This document shows positions 1 through 7,456 of a stretch of 33,552 nt of DNA, piece after piece. The stretch is taken from positions 1 through 33,552 of the forward strand of contig CAJUEV010000014.1 of assembly GCA_910585785.1 (NCBI GenBank), in the 5' to 3' direction. This DNA comes from an uncultured Christensenella sp. GTDB lineage: Bacteria; Bacillota; Clostridia; Christensenellales; Borkfalkiaceae. Position 1 is the stretch's first letter; every line of letters starts with the position of its first letter. The translations under genes were made by a program, and so were the position numbers. The notes under the pieces are model-generated. The model had not been told where the DNA came from and did not search any database. It saw only the letters and a list, made by a program, of their open reading frames with translations.

Positions 1-46
1 ACCACCGAGATCTACACTCTTTCCCTACACGACGCTCTTCCGATCT
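1..46. other. Illumina sequencing adapter (artefact)
   Basis: The first 46 bases match the inner part of the Illumina P5/TruSeq universal adapter, ending in GACGCTCTTCCGATCT, and coding sequence in the dnaJ frame starts at the next base. This is untrimmed adapter left at a contig end and is not genomic. The contig end is therefore a read end, not a biological boundary. Confidence 0.98.
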
Positions 47-361
47 ATTTCCTATAAAACGGCGGTAACGGGCGGCAAAATACGCGTTCCCGGTATTGAC
101 GAAATGCTTGAATTGAACATACCGGAATGCACCGCTTCCGGCACGCGGTTTACAATGCGCGGCAAGGGCGTTAAAACGATAAACGGAACGGGCAACCTGT
201 ACGTGACGGTTGAAATAGAAGTCCCTTCAAAACTTTCGCGCGAGCAGATTAAAATACTTAAAGAGTACGAGGACGGCGTTCCGCTTAAATCGTGCGCGAA
301 TATGCAGAGATATTCAAACAACGTTTCCGCAATTTACGGGCAGAAGATAGAAAAACAGTAA
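47..361 (+). CDS. dnaJ: Chaperone DnaJ, C-terminal fragment (5' truncated by contig end)
   Basis: Open from the adapter junction to the stop at 359-361, giving about 104 residues. The reading begins ISYKTAVTGGKIRVPGIDE and continues through a segment with RGKGV, which matches the C-terminal substrate-binding and dimerisation domain of the Hsp40 co-chaperone DnaJ (family pattern: ISFxQAALG, then RGKGVP, then a VxVPxKLSxxQ ending). The J domain and zinc-finger part lie outside the window. An internal ATG at 104 is not a real start. A strong terminator follows 20 bases after the stop. The product would work with DnaK in protein folding in the cytoplasm. Confidence 0.9.
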   Translation: MSYKTAVTGGKIRVPGIDEMLELNIPECTASGTRFTMRGKGVKTINGTGNLYVTVEIEVPSKLSREQIKILKEYEDGVPLKSCANMQRYSNNVSAIYGQKIEKQ

Positions 362-381
362 AATATGTTATAAAGCGGCAA

Positions 382-411
382 ACAGTCCGCCCGAATGTAC
401 GGGCGGACTGT
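382..411 (+). terminator. Intrinsic terminator after dnaJ
   Basis: Perfect 12-bp stem ACAGTCCGCCCG / CGGGCGGACTGT with a 6-base loop (394-399), followed by a T-rich tail (TTATTTTGTAATTTTG). Confidence 0.93.
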
Positions 412-816
412 TATTTTGTAATTTTGTTTTTGTTAAAAATTAAATAAGTGGATAACTTTTTTTGAAATTTGTGCGTAAAACGGCGAAAAAAGTCGCAAAA
501 TGCCGCGTTTTAATGTCAGTGTGGATAAATTGTGGAAAATTATTTTCATAAATGACTTGTCAACAGAATTGCGGCTTAAAAATGTGGACAACTTTTTGTG
601 GATAACTTGCCTAAAACGGGCTTTTTTGCGCAATTTAGGGCGAGTTATCCACATTTACGTTAATTTGTTCGGTTATTTATATTCCGTTCAGCCGCGCGAT
701 ATGTAAAACTTTTCAAAAAAGTTGTAACTAATTTTCTTATTTGCGAAAACAATTTTCTATTGATGAAAATTTTACACTGTCACAGTAAAATGGAGCGGCG
801 CGAGGCAGTTTATAGT
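412..816. other. DnaA-box cluster, oriC-like AT-rich intergenic region
   Basis: No gene is visible here. The stretch holds three exact copies of the DnaA box TTATCCACA (minus at 520-528 and 597-605, plus at 645-653) and near matches at 447-455 (AGTGGATAA), 531-539 (TGTGGAAAA) and 583-591 (TGTGGACAA), all within 207 bases. AT-rich DNA follows at about 690-780. Clustered boxes beside an AT-rich segment are what bacterial replication origins look like, but dnaA and dnaN, the usual neighbours in Firmicutes, are not seen. It could be oriC, a secondary DnaA-binding locus, or a DnaA-regulated region. Two small reading frames that cross it are low-complexity by-products. Confidence 0.6.
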
Positions 817-844
817 TTGACAATATTTTTAATTATGTTATAAT
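817..844 (+). promoter_or_regulatory. Sigma-A promoter of the MATE operon
   Basis: TTGACA (817-822), 16-bp spacer, TATAAT (839-844). Transcription would begin near 851, giving a leader of about 155 bases before the MATE start codon. Confidence 0.85.
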
Positions 845-849
845 AAGTA

Positions 850-1000
850 AAAATTACAAAATCGGTCATCGGAGAACCCGCCGCCGCAGCGGCTGAAAGC
901 GCGGTATTTAAACGCGTTTTTGGGTTGATAAGATGTCGGGTGCGCCCGAGGTTATGTTTTAACCCGCAGGCGCTTTTATTTTAGAGGAAATTTTCGGCAG
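850..1000 (+). promoter_or_regulatory. Structured 5' leader of MATE gene, possible riboswitch or attenuator of unknown class
   Basis: The leader can fold into several helices: GCCGC/GCGGC (880-884/889-893), AAGCGCG/CGCGTTT (897-903/913-919), and a long arm GGGTT/AACCC (922-926/961-965) capped by TCGGG-TGCG-CCCGA (936-949). AAAGCGC (896-902) can instead pair with GCGCTTT (970-976), directly followed by TTATTTT; this excludes the 897-919 helix. Mutually exclusive helices, one resembling a terminator, are typical of switching leaders. I could not match it to any riboswitch consensus I know (guanidine-I, FMN, TPP, SAM, purine, THF, fluoride checked by eye). Confidence 0.5.
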
Positions 1001-1006
1001 GACTCA

Positions 1007-2356
1007 ATGAGAATACAGCTATCGGAACATTTTACTTATAAAAAACTTTTTATGTTCGTAATGCCTTCTATCGTAATGATGGTGTTTACCAGCGTTTACA
1101 GCGTGGTAGACGGGCTTTTTGTCGCAAAGAACGCGGGCGAAGACGCGGTTACGGCAATAACCCTTATTTATCCGCTTATAATAGTATTGGGGTCGATAGG
1201 TTTTATGCTGGGCGCGGGAGGTAGCGCGCTGGTTTCAAAAACTTTGGGCGAAGGCGACAAAGAAAAGGCTAACGCATATTTTTCTATGTTGGTTTACGTT
1301 ACGCTTGGCATAGGCATTGCAATAGCCGTGGCGGGGCAGTTTGCCGTGCCTGCGGTGGCGCGCCTTCTTATAATTGGTGAGTATGACGAAACGGTCTATA
1401 ATTATTGCGTAATTTACGGCAGAATTTTGCTTATGGGACAGCCGTTTTTCATTTTACAGAATATTTTTCAAAGCTTTTTCGTTACGGCGGAAAAGCCGCG
1501 TCTGGGGCTTATTGTGACGGCAGCCGCGGGATTTTTGAATATAGCGCTGGACGGCGCGCTGGTTGCGGGTTTCGGTTTGGGGCTGCGCGGCGCCGCGATA
1601 GCAACCGTAATAAGTCAACTTTTCGGGGGAGTTTTTCCCGTAATTTATTTTGCTACTAAAAACACAAGCCTTCTTCGGCTTACCAAAACAAAGTTTTATT
1701 TTAAAGCCCTTTTAAAATCCTGCACAAACGGCTCGTCCGAGTTTTTTTCAAACGTTTCTTCCGCAGTGGTTATTATGCTTTACAACTTTCAAATTCAAAA
1801 AATTTTGGGCGGCGATTTGGGCAAAGCGGGTGTTGCGGCGTACGGCTCGGTTATGTATATTTCTATGATATTCTTTTCTATGTTTATGGGATTTGCAGTC
1901 GGCAGCGCGCCCCTTATGGGCTTTAACTACGGCGCGCAGAATAAAGAGGAAATGCGCAACCTCAATAAAAAGAGTCTTATTATAAATATAGTCGGCGGGT
2001 TGCTGATGTTTGCGCTTTCGGAGGCGCTGGCATATCCGTTTATAAAAATGTTCGGGTACGAACACGCGGTGTTCGATATGGCGCTGCGCGGTTTTCGTAT
2101 TTACGCCTGCGTATTTCTTACCGCAGGTTTAAGCGTGTATGCTTCTTCTCTTTTTACCGCCTTGAACAACGGGTTGATTTCCGGACTTATTTCATTTTCG
2201 CGGTCTATAATTTTTCAGATAGCGGCGGTAATGATATTGCCGATTTTTTGGGGAATTGACGGGGTGTGGTCGGCTGCGTGCTTTGCGGAAGTAGCCTCGC
2301 TTTGCATATCCTTAGGGTGCATAATAGGTTTCCGCAAAAAGTACGGTTATGCCTAA
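1007..2356 (+). CDS. MATE family multidrug/Na+ efflux transporter
   Basis: 449 residues, the usual MATE length, with about twelve hydrophobic segments. The N-terminal PSIVMMVFTSVYSVVDGLFVAKNAG is the characteristic first-helix pattern (xxVDxxFVG) of MepA-like MATE exporters in Firmicutes. The second half repeats the fold (SVMYISMIFFSMFMGFAVGSAPLMGFNYGA is the typical GxxPLxGYNYGA repeat motif). It is expected to expel cationic compounds or metabolites across the cytoplasmic membrane using a Na+ or H+ gradient. The ATG at 1007 has a modest AGGA seven bases upstream. It is the first gene after a consensus promoter and structured leader, and may be co-transcribed with the next two genes. The substrate cannot be told from sequence. 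Confidence 0.92.
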   Translation: MRIQLSEHFTYKKLFMFVMPSIVMMVFTSVYSVVDGLFVAKNAGEDAVTAITLIYPLIIVLGSIGFMLGAGGSALVSKTLGEGDKEKANAYFSMLVYVTLGIGIAIAVAGQFAVPAVARLLIIGEYDETVYNYCVIYGRILLMGQPFFILQNIFQSFFVTAEKPRLGLIVTAAAGFLNIALDGALVAGFGLGLRGAAIATVISQLFGGVFPVIYFATKNTSLLRLTKTKFYFKALLKSCTNGSSEFFSNVSSAVVIMLYNFQIQKILGGDLGKAGVAAYGSVMYISMIFFSMFMGFAVGSAPLMGFNYGAQNKEEMRNLNKKSLIINIVGGLLMFALSEALAYPFIKMFGYEHAVFDMALRGFRIYACVFLTAGLSVYASSLFTALNNGLISGLISFSRSIIFQIAAVMILPIFWGIDGVWSAACFAEVASLCISLGCIIGFRKKYGYA

Positions 2357-2414
2357 ACCGCGGCATATTTGCGGGTATAATTAAAAAAGTTTATAAAATC
2401 GACGGTTTTTATAT

Positions 2415-2984
2415 ATGCAAAAGATTAGTTTGAAGCGCGATTATAATAATTTTGATTATCTTGACGCGACGGTAAAATTAAACAGCCTTGAAGAATTGAA
2501 GGCGCATTATGCCGCTCTCGGTTGGGAGTGCGTTTATTTTGACTGCGGTAAATCCGTAAAAAAGACGGTGCGCGCGGTTTTTCGCCGTCCGCATAACATA
2601 AAAAACAAGGACGAGTTGCAACTTTTGCAAGTCTATATGGAGTACGCCTGGAACAGAATAGACGGCGCTTCTTTAAATCCTTGTCCCAAAACCGTTGCCG
2701 CGGGGCTGACGTTCGGCGCGATTTCGCTTGCCGCCGTAATCGTAGGTGTGTGCGCTGTGTTGTCCGTAATTGCGGCTATACCGCTTATATGGGGCTGCGT
2801 TTTGCTTGGGGCGGGAGCGCTTACCGCCGCCGCAGGTACGGCAATATGCGTGAAATATTGCGCAAAGGAACGCGCCGAAACGCAAAAGGCGGCGGAAAGC
2901 GCCGCGCGGGAAATTTCAGAAGTGTATTACAGGGCGGAAGCCTTGATTAAAGACTGCGCCGACGGAGGAGAAAATGAAAGGTAA
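2415..2984 (+). CDS. Hypothetical membrane protein with two central TM helices
   Basis: 189 residues. I do not recognise the family. Residues 1-95 are soluble and mixed charge (MQKISLKRDYNNFDYLDATV...). Residues about 96-150 form two adjacent hydrophobic helices with a short glycine-rich turn. The C-terminal 40 residues are a charged, Ala/Glu-rich probable coiled coil. No clear Shine-Dalgarno precedes the ATG at 2415, so it may depend on translation from the MATE gene, 58 bases upstream. Its stop overlaps the start of the cardiolipin synthase gene by 11 bases, which suggests translational coupling and a membrane-related role, but function is unknown. Confidence 0.75.
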   Translation: MQKISLKRDYNNFDYLDATVKLNSLEELKAHYAALGWECVYFDCGKSVKKTVRAVFRRPHNIKNKDELQLLQVYMEYAWNRIDGASLNPCPKTVAAGLTFGAISLAAVIVGVCAVLSVIAAIPLIWGCVLLGAGALTAAAGTAICVKYCAKERAETQKAAESAAREISEVYYRAEALIKDCADGGENER

Positions 2985-4551
2985 AAAAATAGCCGAACGC
3001 CGCGGAGAGGCGCGCAAGCATAACTTCGGCAAAGCGGTAAAAATTCGCACGGAAGGCAAGGGAATCGGGGTTTTTAAAACTCTTTTCGTGGGCGTGCTCG
3101 TACTGTTGCAGCTTGCTTTGATGCTGTTGCTGTTTTTGGGCGTAAGCCTTTCGGTGCAATGGTATCAGCTTGTCGCGCTTATTTTAAGTTTGCTGTGTTG
3201 CGTACACGTCTTGTCTACCGATAAAACGGGGCAGACCAAAACTGTTTGGGTGCTGTTTTTGGTAGTGTTTTTTTACTTCGGATATTTGTTTTACGTCTTT
3301 TCCAGCGAGGACATATTTTTTGCGGGCGCCAAAAGAAAATACAGACGAATTTTCAGCCGTACAAAGCGTTTTACCCCCGAGTATACCGAGGTTAAAGGCG
3401 TTTCGGAAACGGTTTGCGGCGACTGCACCTACTTACGAAACGCGGGATTTGCCGCATATACCGCAACCGAGACGGAGTATTTTTCTTCGGGGGCGAGGTT
3501 TTTCGACGACGTGCTGTCGGAAATTTCAAAAGCGGAAAAGTTTGTTTTTATAGAGTTTTTTATAATTTCGGACGGAGTGCTTTTAAATAAGTTTTACGAA
3601 ATTCTTTCACAAAAAGCGGCGGAGGGCGTTGACGTAAGAATTATTTGCGACGGTATGGGCAGCCACGGCACGCTTTCTTATAAAACGCGTAAAAAGTTTG
3701 CGCAAGCGGGCTTAAAACTTAAATTTTTCAACCGAATCGTTCCGCGGTTTACCTTTGCGCTTAACCTGCGCGACCACAGAAAAATTGTGGTTGTTGACGG
3801 AAAAACGGCGTATACGGGCGGATGTAATCTTGCCGACGAGTACGTAAATCAAAAACGTATGCACGGTTATTGGAAGGACGCAGGACTGCGGTTGCGGGGC
3901 GACGCGGTGCAAAGCGTTTGTCTTACGTTTTTGCGGCAGTGGGAGTTTGTTTGCGGAAATGAGGAAGATTACGCGCCTTATCTTGCAGCGCAGCCCTGTC
4001 GCGGCGACGGCGTCGTAGTGCCTTATGCTGGCGGCACCGATTACGGGCGGGGCGTTTGCAAAGGGGTATATGCCAACGTAATTGCGGGCGCGCACAAAAA
4101 ACTTTATATTATGACGCCTTACTTCGTTCCCGACGAGGACACGGCAATTTTGCTGGCGCAGAAGGCGGCTTCCGGTACGGACGTCAGAATAATTTTGCCG
4201 GAAGTGCCCGATAAGTCTTACGTTTATTGCGTTACGGTGGACAATGCCGAGCGGCTTTTGAAATCGGGCGTAAAGGTTTATAAGATGCGGCGCGCCTTCG
4301 TTCATTCAAAAGTGATGTTGTCTGAAAACTGCGCCGTAGTCGGCTCGGTAAATTTGGATTTGAGAAGTTTTTACAACCAGTTTGAAAACGCCGTGTATTT
4401 TTCGGGCGAAAAGGCGATGCGCAACGTTGAAGAAGACTTTGAAAAAACCTTTTCCGCTTGCACGCAAGTCACAAAAGAAAACGCCGAGTCAAACAAACTT
4501 ATTCAGCGCATATCCGCGGGGATATTGCGTATTTTCTCGCCGTTGATGTAG
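2974..4551 (+). CDS. cls: Cardiolipin synthase (phospholipase D superfamily)
   Basis: 525 residues. It condenses two phosphatidylglycerols to cardiolipin and glycerol in the cytoplasmic membrane. A basic N-terminus is followed by three hydrophobic helices (about residues 30-110), then two PLD domains. The first catalytic motif is HRKIVVVDGKTAYTGG (His near residue 267), a complete HxKxxxxD. The second is HSKVMLSENCAVVGS (His near 443), where the usual Asp of HxKxxxxD is Glu. GSVNLDLRS is the expected tail of the second motif. Length and layout fit bacterial ClsA-type enzymes (about 480-520). The start at 2974 has GGAGGAG immediately upstream and overlaps the previous gene. The rho-independent terminator after the stop closes the unit. 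Confidence 0.93.
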   Translation: MKGKKIAERRGEARKHNFGKAVKIRTEGKGIGVFKTLFVGVLVLLQLALMLLLFLGVSLSVQWYQLVALILSLLCCVHVLSTDKTGQTKTVWVLFLVVFFYFGYLFYVFSSEDIFFAGAKRKYRRIFSRTKRFTPEYTEVKGVSETVCGDCTYLRNAGFAAYTATETEYFSSGARFFDDVLSEISKAEKFVFIEFFIISDGVLLNKFYEILSQKAAEGVDVRIICDGMGSHGTLSYKTRKKFAQAGLKLKFFNRIVPRFTFALNLRDHRKIVVVDGKTAYTGGCNLADEYVNQKRMHGYWKDAGLRLRGDAVQSVCLTFLRQWEFVCGNEEDYAPYLAAQPCRGDGVVVPYAGGTDYGRGVCKGVYANVIAGAHKKLYIMTPYFVPDEDTAILLAQKAASGTDVRIILPEVPDKSYVYCVTVDNAERLLKSGVKVYKMRRAFVHSKVMLSENCAVVGSVNLDLRSFYNQFENAVYFSGEKAMRNVEEDFEKTFSACTQVTKENAESNKLIQRISAGILRIFSPLM

Positions 4552-4578
4552 TGTTTTAAATGTTTAAAATATTAATAA

Positions 4579-4618
4579 AACCCCGCTTCTGCAAACTGTT
4601 AAGCGCAGAGGCGGGGTT
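4579..4618. terminator. Bidirectional terminator between cls and the ABC importer
   Basis: AACCCCGC TTCTGC / GCAGAG GCGGGGTT forms a stem of about 14 bp with one G-T pair. A-tract on the left and T-tract (TTAATTTTTTT) on the right, so it can serve both convergent units. Confidence 0.88.
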
Positions 4619-4625
4619 AATTTTT

Positions 4626-5603
4626 TTATAAAACTTTTGATAAAAAGTCTTGCAGCCTTGCCGTTTTGGGGTTTTCAAAAATTTCTTCCGGCGTGCCTTC
4701 CTCGGTTATAATTCCGTCCGCCATAAACAAGACGCGGGTGGCGACTTCCTTTGCAAAAGCCATTTCGTGGGTGACTATAACCATCGTCATACCTTCGTTT
4801 GCAAGTTCTTTTATAAGCGAAAGCACTTCGCCCACCATTTCGGGGTCAAGCGCGGAAGTCGGTTCGTCAAAAAGCATAACTTCGGGATTCATTGCAAGCG
4901 CGCGTATAACGGCTATTCTTTGACGCTGCCCGCCCGACAGGGTGGAGGGGTATGCCTGCGCCTTGTCCGCAAGCCCTATGCGGGTTAGTAGTTTAACGGC
5001 GGTTTGTTCGGTTTCTTCCTTTATCTGCTTTTTTGTTTTGCAATCGCAAAGCGGGGTTTTGTTTTTGGTAAACAGGTTTTTAAATTTGATGCAAAAGTTT
5101 TTGCGCTGTACTTTGCGCAACTGCTGCATAGCGACGTGCATAGGCGCGAGAGTAATGTTTTTTAGCACCGTCATATTGTTGAACAAATTGAATTGCTGAA
5201 AAACCATTCCCATACGCCTGCGCTGGATATTTATGTCCACGTTTAAATCGCACAGGTTGCTGCCTTTAAAAAATACGTAGCCGTCGGTGGGGTCTTCCAA
5301 AACGTTTAAACACCGCAAAAAGGTGCTTTTGCCGCCGCCTGAAGGACCGATTACGGCAATTTTTTCGCCTTTATAAATTTTTGTGCTTATGTTGTTTAAA
5401 ACTTTAAGTTCGCCGAAGCATTTTGTAAGGTGCTGGGTTTCAAGCATCGCTTGCGGGTCGAAGGGTTCTACCGGCGTCACCTGCGTTTTTATAAACTTTT
5501 GCCCCTTAACTTTTTTTGCCTTGGGCTGATTTGTCTTTGAAGGGGAGAGGACTGCTTCGCCGTTGTTTAAGCCTTCATTCGGCGTTAAATTATCTTTTTT
5601 CAC
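4626..5603 (-). CDS. Polar amino-acid ABC importer, ATP-binding subunit
   Basis: 325 residues. It powers uptake of an amino acid together with the next two genes. Walker A is GPSGGGKST, the Q-loop is in MGMVFQQFNLF, the signature is LSGGQRQR and Walker B is VMLFDEPTSALDPE. This is the GlnQ/HisP class, normally about 240 residues. The excess comes from two places: a lysine-rich N-terminal tail of about 52 residues before the usual METQxLxKxFG start, and a basic insertion of about 30 residues (KVQRKNFCIKFKNLF and onward, with a CDC) between the Q-loop and the signature. The signature is followed by IAVIRALAMNP instead of the usual IARALAMNP. The start is GTG at 5603 with AGGAGG ten bases upstream. 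It overlaps the permease gene by 14 bases. Confidence 0.93.
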   Translation of the reverse strand: MKKDNLTPNEGLNNGEAVLSPSKTNQPKAKKVKGQKFIKTQVTPVEPFDPQAMLETQHLTKCFGELKVLNNISTKIYKGEKIAVIGPSGGGKSTFLRCLNVLEDPTDGYVFFKGSNLCDLNVDINIQRRRMGMVFQQFNLFNNMTVLKNITLAPMHVAMQQLRKVQRKNFCIKFKNLFTKNKTPLCDCKTKKQIKEETEQTAVKLLTRIGLADKAQAYPSTLSGGQRQRIAVIRALAMNPEVMLFDEPTSALDPEMVGEVLSLIKELANEGMTMVIVTHEMAFAKEVATRVLFMADGIITEEGTPEEIFENPKTARLQDFLSKVL

Positions 5604-6279
5604 TCTTTTTCAGCCTCCTTTCAACAAGTTTTATAACCAGCGTTATAATCATAACCAAAACAAAATAAATAAGCGCCAACGCAATATACGGCACAAAATA
5701 TTCGTAAGTTGAATCTGCTATCGCTTTAAGCGACCTTGTCAAGTCGGTTAAACCTACCACGCTGACTATCGACGTTTCTTTTAAAAGAGAAATAAACTCG
5801 TTGCCGATTGTGGGGATAACGTTTTTTACCGCTTGCGGAAGCACTATCCGCAGCATAGTTACGGGGTAACTCAATCCCAGCGACCTGCCCGCTTCCATTT
5901 GTCCTTTGTCCACCGAGTTGATGCCGCTTCTTATAATTTCCGCCATATAGGCGCCGCTGTTCAAGCCGAATATAAGCGAAACTTCCACAACGGGCTCTAT
6001 ATTTACGTTAGCCAAAACCGCAAAGTGCAGCAAAAGCAGTTGCACCATCATGGGAGTTCCGCGGAATATCGCTATGTACCCGTCGCCGATTTTTTGAAAG
6101 ATTTTAAGCACCACGTTTCTCGAACGGGGCAGCTGCACCGCGGCGATTACACAACCTATCAAAAAGCCCAAAACAAGACCGAACACGGCAATAATTACCG
6201 TGTTCCTAAGTCCTGTTAATATTGTCAAAAACGTGTCCGGGTCGCTGAAACGTTCCCAAAAAATTTGAAAGCTGTTCAT
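5590..6279 (-). CDS. Polar amino-acid ABC importer, permease subunit
   Basis: 229 residues with about five membrane helices, of the HisM/GlnP family. The cytoplasmic coupling loop is MEAGRSLGLSYPVTMLRIVLPQAVKNVIPTIGNEFI, split here for position (about residues 130-165), a textbook EAA loop. FRGTPMMVQLLL (about 74-85) is another family signature. It probably forms a homodimer in the membrane. It lies 15 bases after the binding-protein gene and overlaps the ATPase gene. I see no clear Shine-Dalgarno in front of the ATG at 6279, so translation is probably coupled to the upstream gene. Confidence 0.94.
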   Translation of the reverse strand: MNSFQIFWERFSDPDTFLTILTGLRNTVIIAVFGLVLGFLIGCVIAAVQLPRSRNVVLKIFQKIGDGYIAIFRGTPMMVQLLLLHFAVLANVNIEPVVEVSLIFGLNSGAYMAEIIRSGINSVDKGQMEAGRSLGLSYPVTMLRIVLPQAVKNVIPTIGNEFISLLKETSIVSVVGLTDLTRSLKAIADSTYEYFVPYIALALIYFVLVMIITLVIKLVERRLKKSEKR

Positions 6280-6294
6280 ATCGTTTGCAAAATA

Positions 6295-7143
6295 TTATTT
6301 ATTGATGCTGCTTGCAATCATAAGCGAGGGCTGTTTGTCAAGAATAACCGCGCTTATTTTGCCGTTTTTCAAATCCTTCATAGCAAGCGCGCCGGTGCTG
6401 TAAGCCAACGTGGTAAGGTTTTTAAAGCCTTCATAGCCGAAGTCCGCGTCGCCGTTTGAATACATAAAGCCCGTTGTGCCCGTCTGCGTGCCTATTTTAA
6501 AGTTTTTGTTCTGGGCTTTTAAAATTGCTTCGATTTCTTCCGTCGTAGTGCAGTCGTCAAACAATGTGTTGTTTTCCGCGACGGTAATAACCTGTGCGGA
6601 CGTGTAATAGCCGCTTGCAAAGTCAACTTGCTCTTTGCGGGTGTCGTTTACCGTGATTCCCGCCATTCCTATGTGGCTTTTGCCCGTCTTTACGCTGGGA
6701 ATTATTGCGTCAAAGTCCATATCGCTGATATAAAGCGTTTTGTTGAGTTTTTGCGCTATGTTGTAGGCTATTTCTATATCTACGCCGTAAAACGCGCTCT
6801 TTTTGTCGATGGACTCAAACGGGGGGAAGTAAGCGTTGGTCGCCACTATAAAATCGTCTGCCTTGGGAGCGGAAGATTTGTTTGTGTAACTGAATTGCGC
6901 GCTGCCGTCAAAGTAGGAGTTGATTAACGCTTCCATAGAGCCGTCCGCCTTCCACTCTGCAAGGTAGCCGTTTACCTGCGCGAGAAGGGTGGGATTGTCT
7001 TTTGAAATTGCAAAAGCGTAATCTTCCGAGGTGAGTTCTATTTCTTTCACCTTTACGTTTGAGGTTTTTGTGCACGCCGCAAGCGAGCATACCGCCGTCA
7101 AAGAAACTATGGCAAAAACAAGTGCCGCAATAATTTTTTTCAT
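6295..7143 (-). CDS. Amino-acid ABC importer, lipoprotein solute-binding protein (circularly permuted order)
   Basis: 282 residues. A signal peptide with lipobox LAAC (Cys near 23) anchors it outside the membrane. Family is SBP_bac_3. Residues about 95-190 are the usual first half (FIVATNAYFPPFE, FYGVDIEIAYNIAQ, MAGITVNDTRKEQVDFASGYY). The protein stops at KISAVILDKQPSLMIASSIN, just where family members normally return to lobe 1. The missing return segment (EYAFAISKDNPTLLAQVN, AEWKADGSMEALINSYF) is instead placed at residues about 38-78, before the first half. This order looks like a circular permutation and not a truncation, because all parts are present. First gene of the importer; SD AGGAG upstream of ATG 7143. 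Confidence 0.9.
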   Translation of the reverse strand: MKKIIAALVFAIVSLTAVCSLAACTKTSNVKVKEIELTSEDYAFAISKDNPTLLAQVNGYLAEWKADGSMEALINSYFDGSAQFSYTNKSSAPKADDFIVATNAYFPPFESIDKKSAFYGVDIEIAYNIAQKLNKTLYISDMDFDAIIPSVKTGKSHIGMAGITVNDTRKEQVDFASGYYTSAQVITVAENNTLFDDCTTTEEIEAILKAQNKNFKIGTQTGTTGFMYSNGDADFGYEGFKNLTTLAYSTGALAMKDLKNGKISAVILDKQPSLMIASSINK

Positions 7144-7177
7144 AATGTGGTCTCCTAAATTTTAAATGACGAATACT

Positions 7178-7206
7178 AATATATCACTGCATATTTATAA
7201 ACGCAA
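7178..7206 (-). promoter_or_regulatory. Promoter of the amino-acid importer operon
   Basis: On the minus strand, TTGCGT (7201-7206), 17-bp spacer, TATATT (7178-7183), about 30 bases before the start codon region. It fits sigma-A with a weaker -35. Confidence 0.55.
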
Positions 7207-7380
7207 CAATTTTTTCTGAGAATTATTATTATGCAAAATTGCGAATATTTTTACATAAATTTTGATAATACTTTTCATATTTTATATTCGGGCGGGGCGA
7301 AGTCCGGCGAATTGCGTTAAAATTTCGGGGCAAAATAATAATAATAAATTTAAATATTAGGTGAAAAAAACGGATTGCTA
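7207..7380. other. AT-rich divergent intergenic region
   Basis: The rest of the 313-base gap between the divergent ABC importer and V-ATPase operons. Apart from the two promoters listed at its edges I see no gene, repeat or strong hairpin. Confidence 0.6.
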
Positions 7381-7408
7381 TTGCATTTTTTCCAAAATGT
7401 GGTATACT
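7381..7408 (+). promoter_or_regulatory. Promoter of the V-ATPase operon
   Basis: TTGCAT (7381-7386), 16-bp spacer, TATACT (7403-7408), about 40 bases upstream of the first V-ATPase gene. I see no other good promoter for the nine-gene operon, so genes beyond the inserted element are probably separated from it. Confidence 0.7.
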
Positions 7409-7456
7409 AAGTAAGTCAAACGCAATATTGTTGCGGCGTAATAACGGAGTGAGTTT

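Noticed and set aside
433..706. Two small frames crossing the DnaA-box region
   Set aside because: Low-complexity Phe/Leu/Lys-rich translations made by A/T tracts and DnaA boxes; no ribosome sites.
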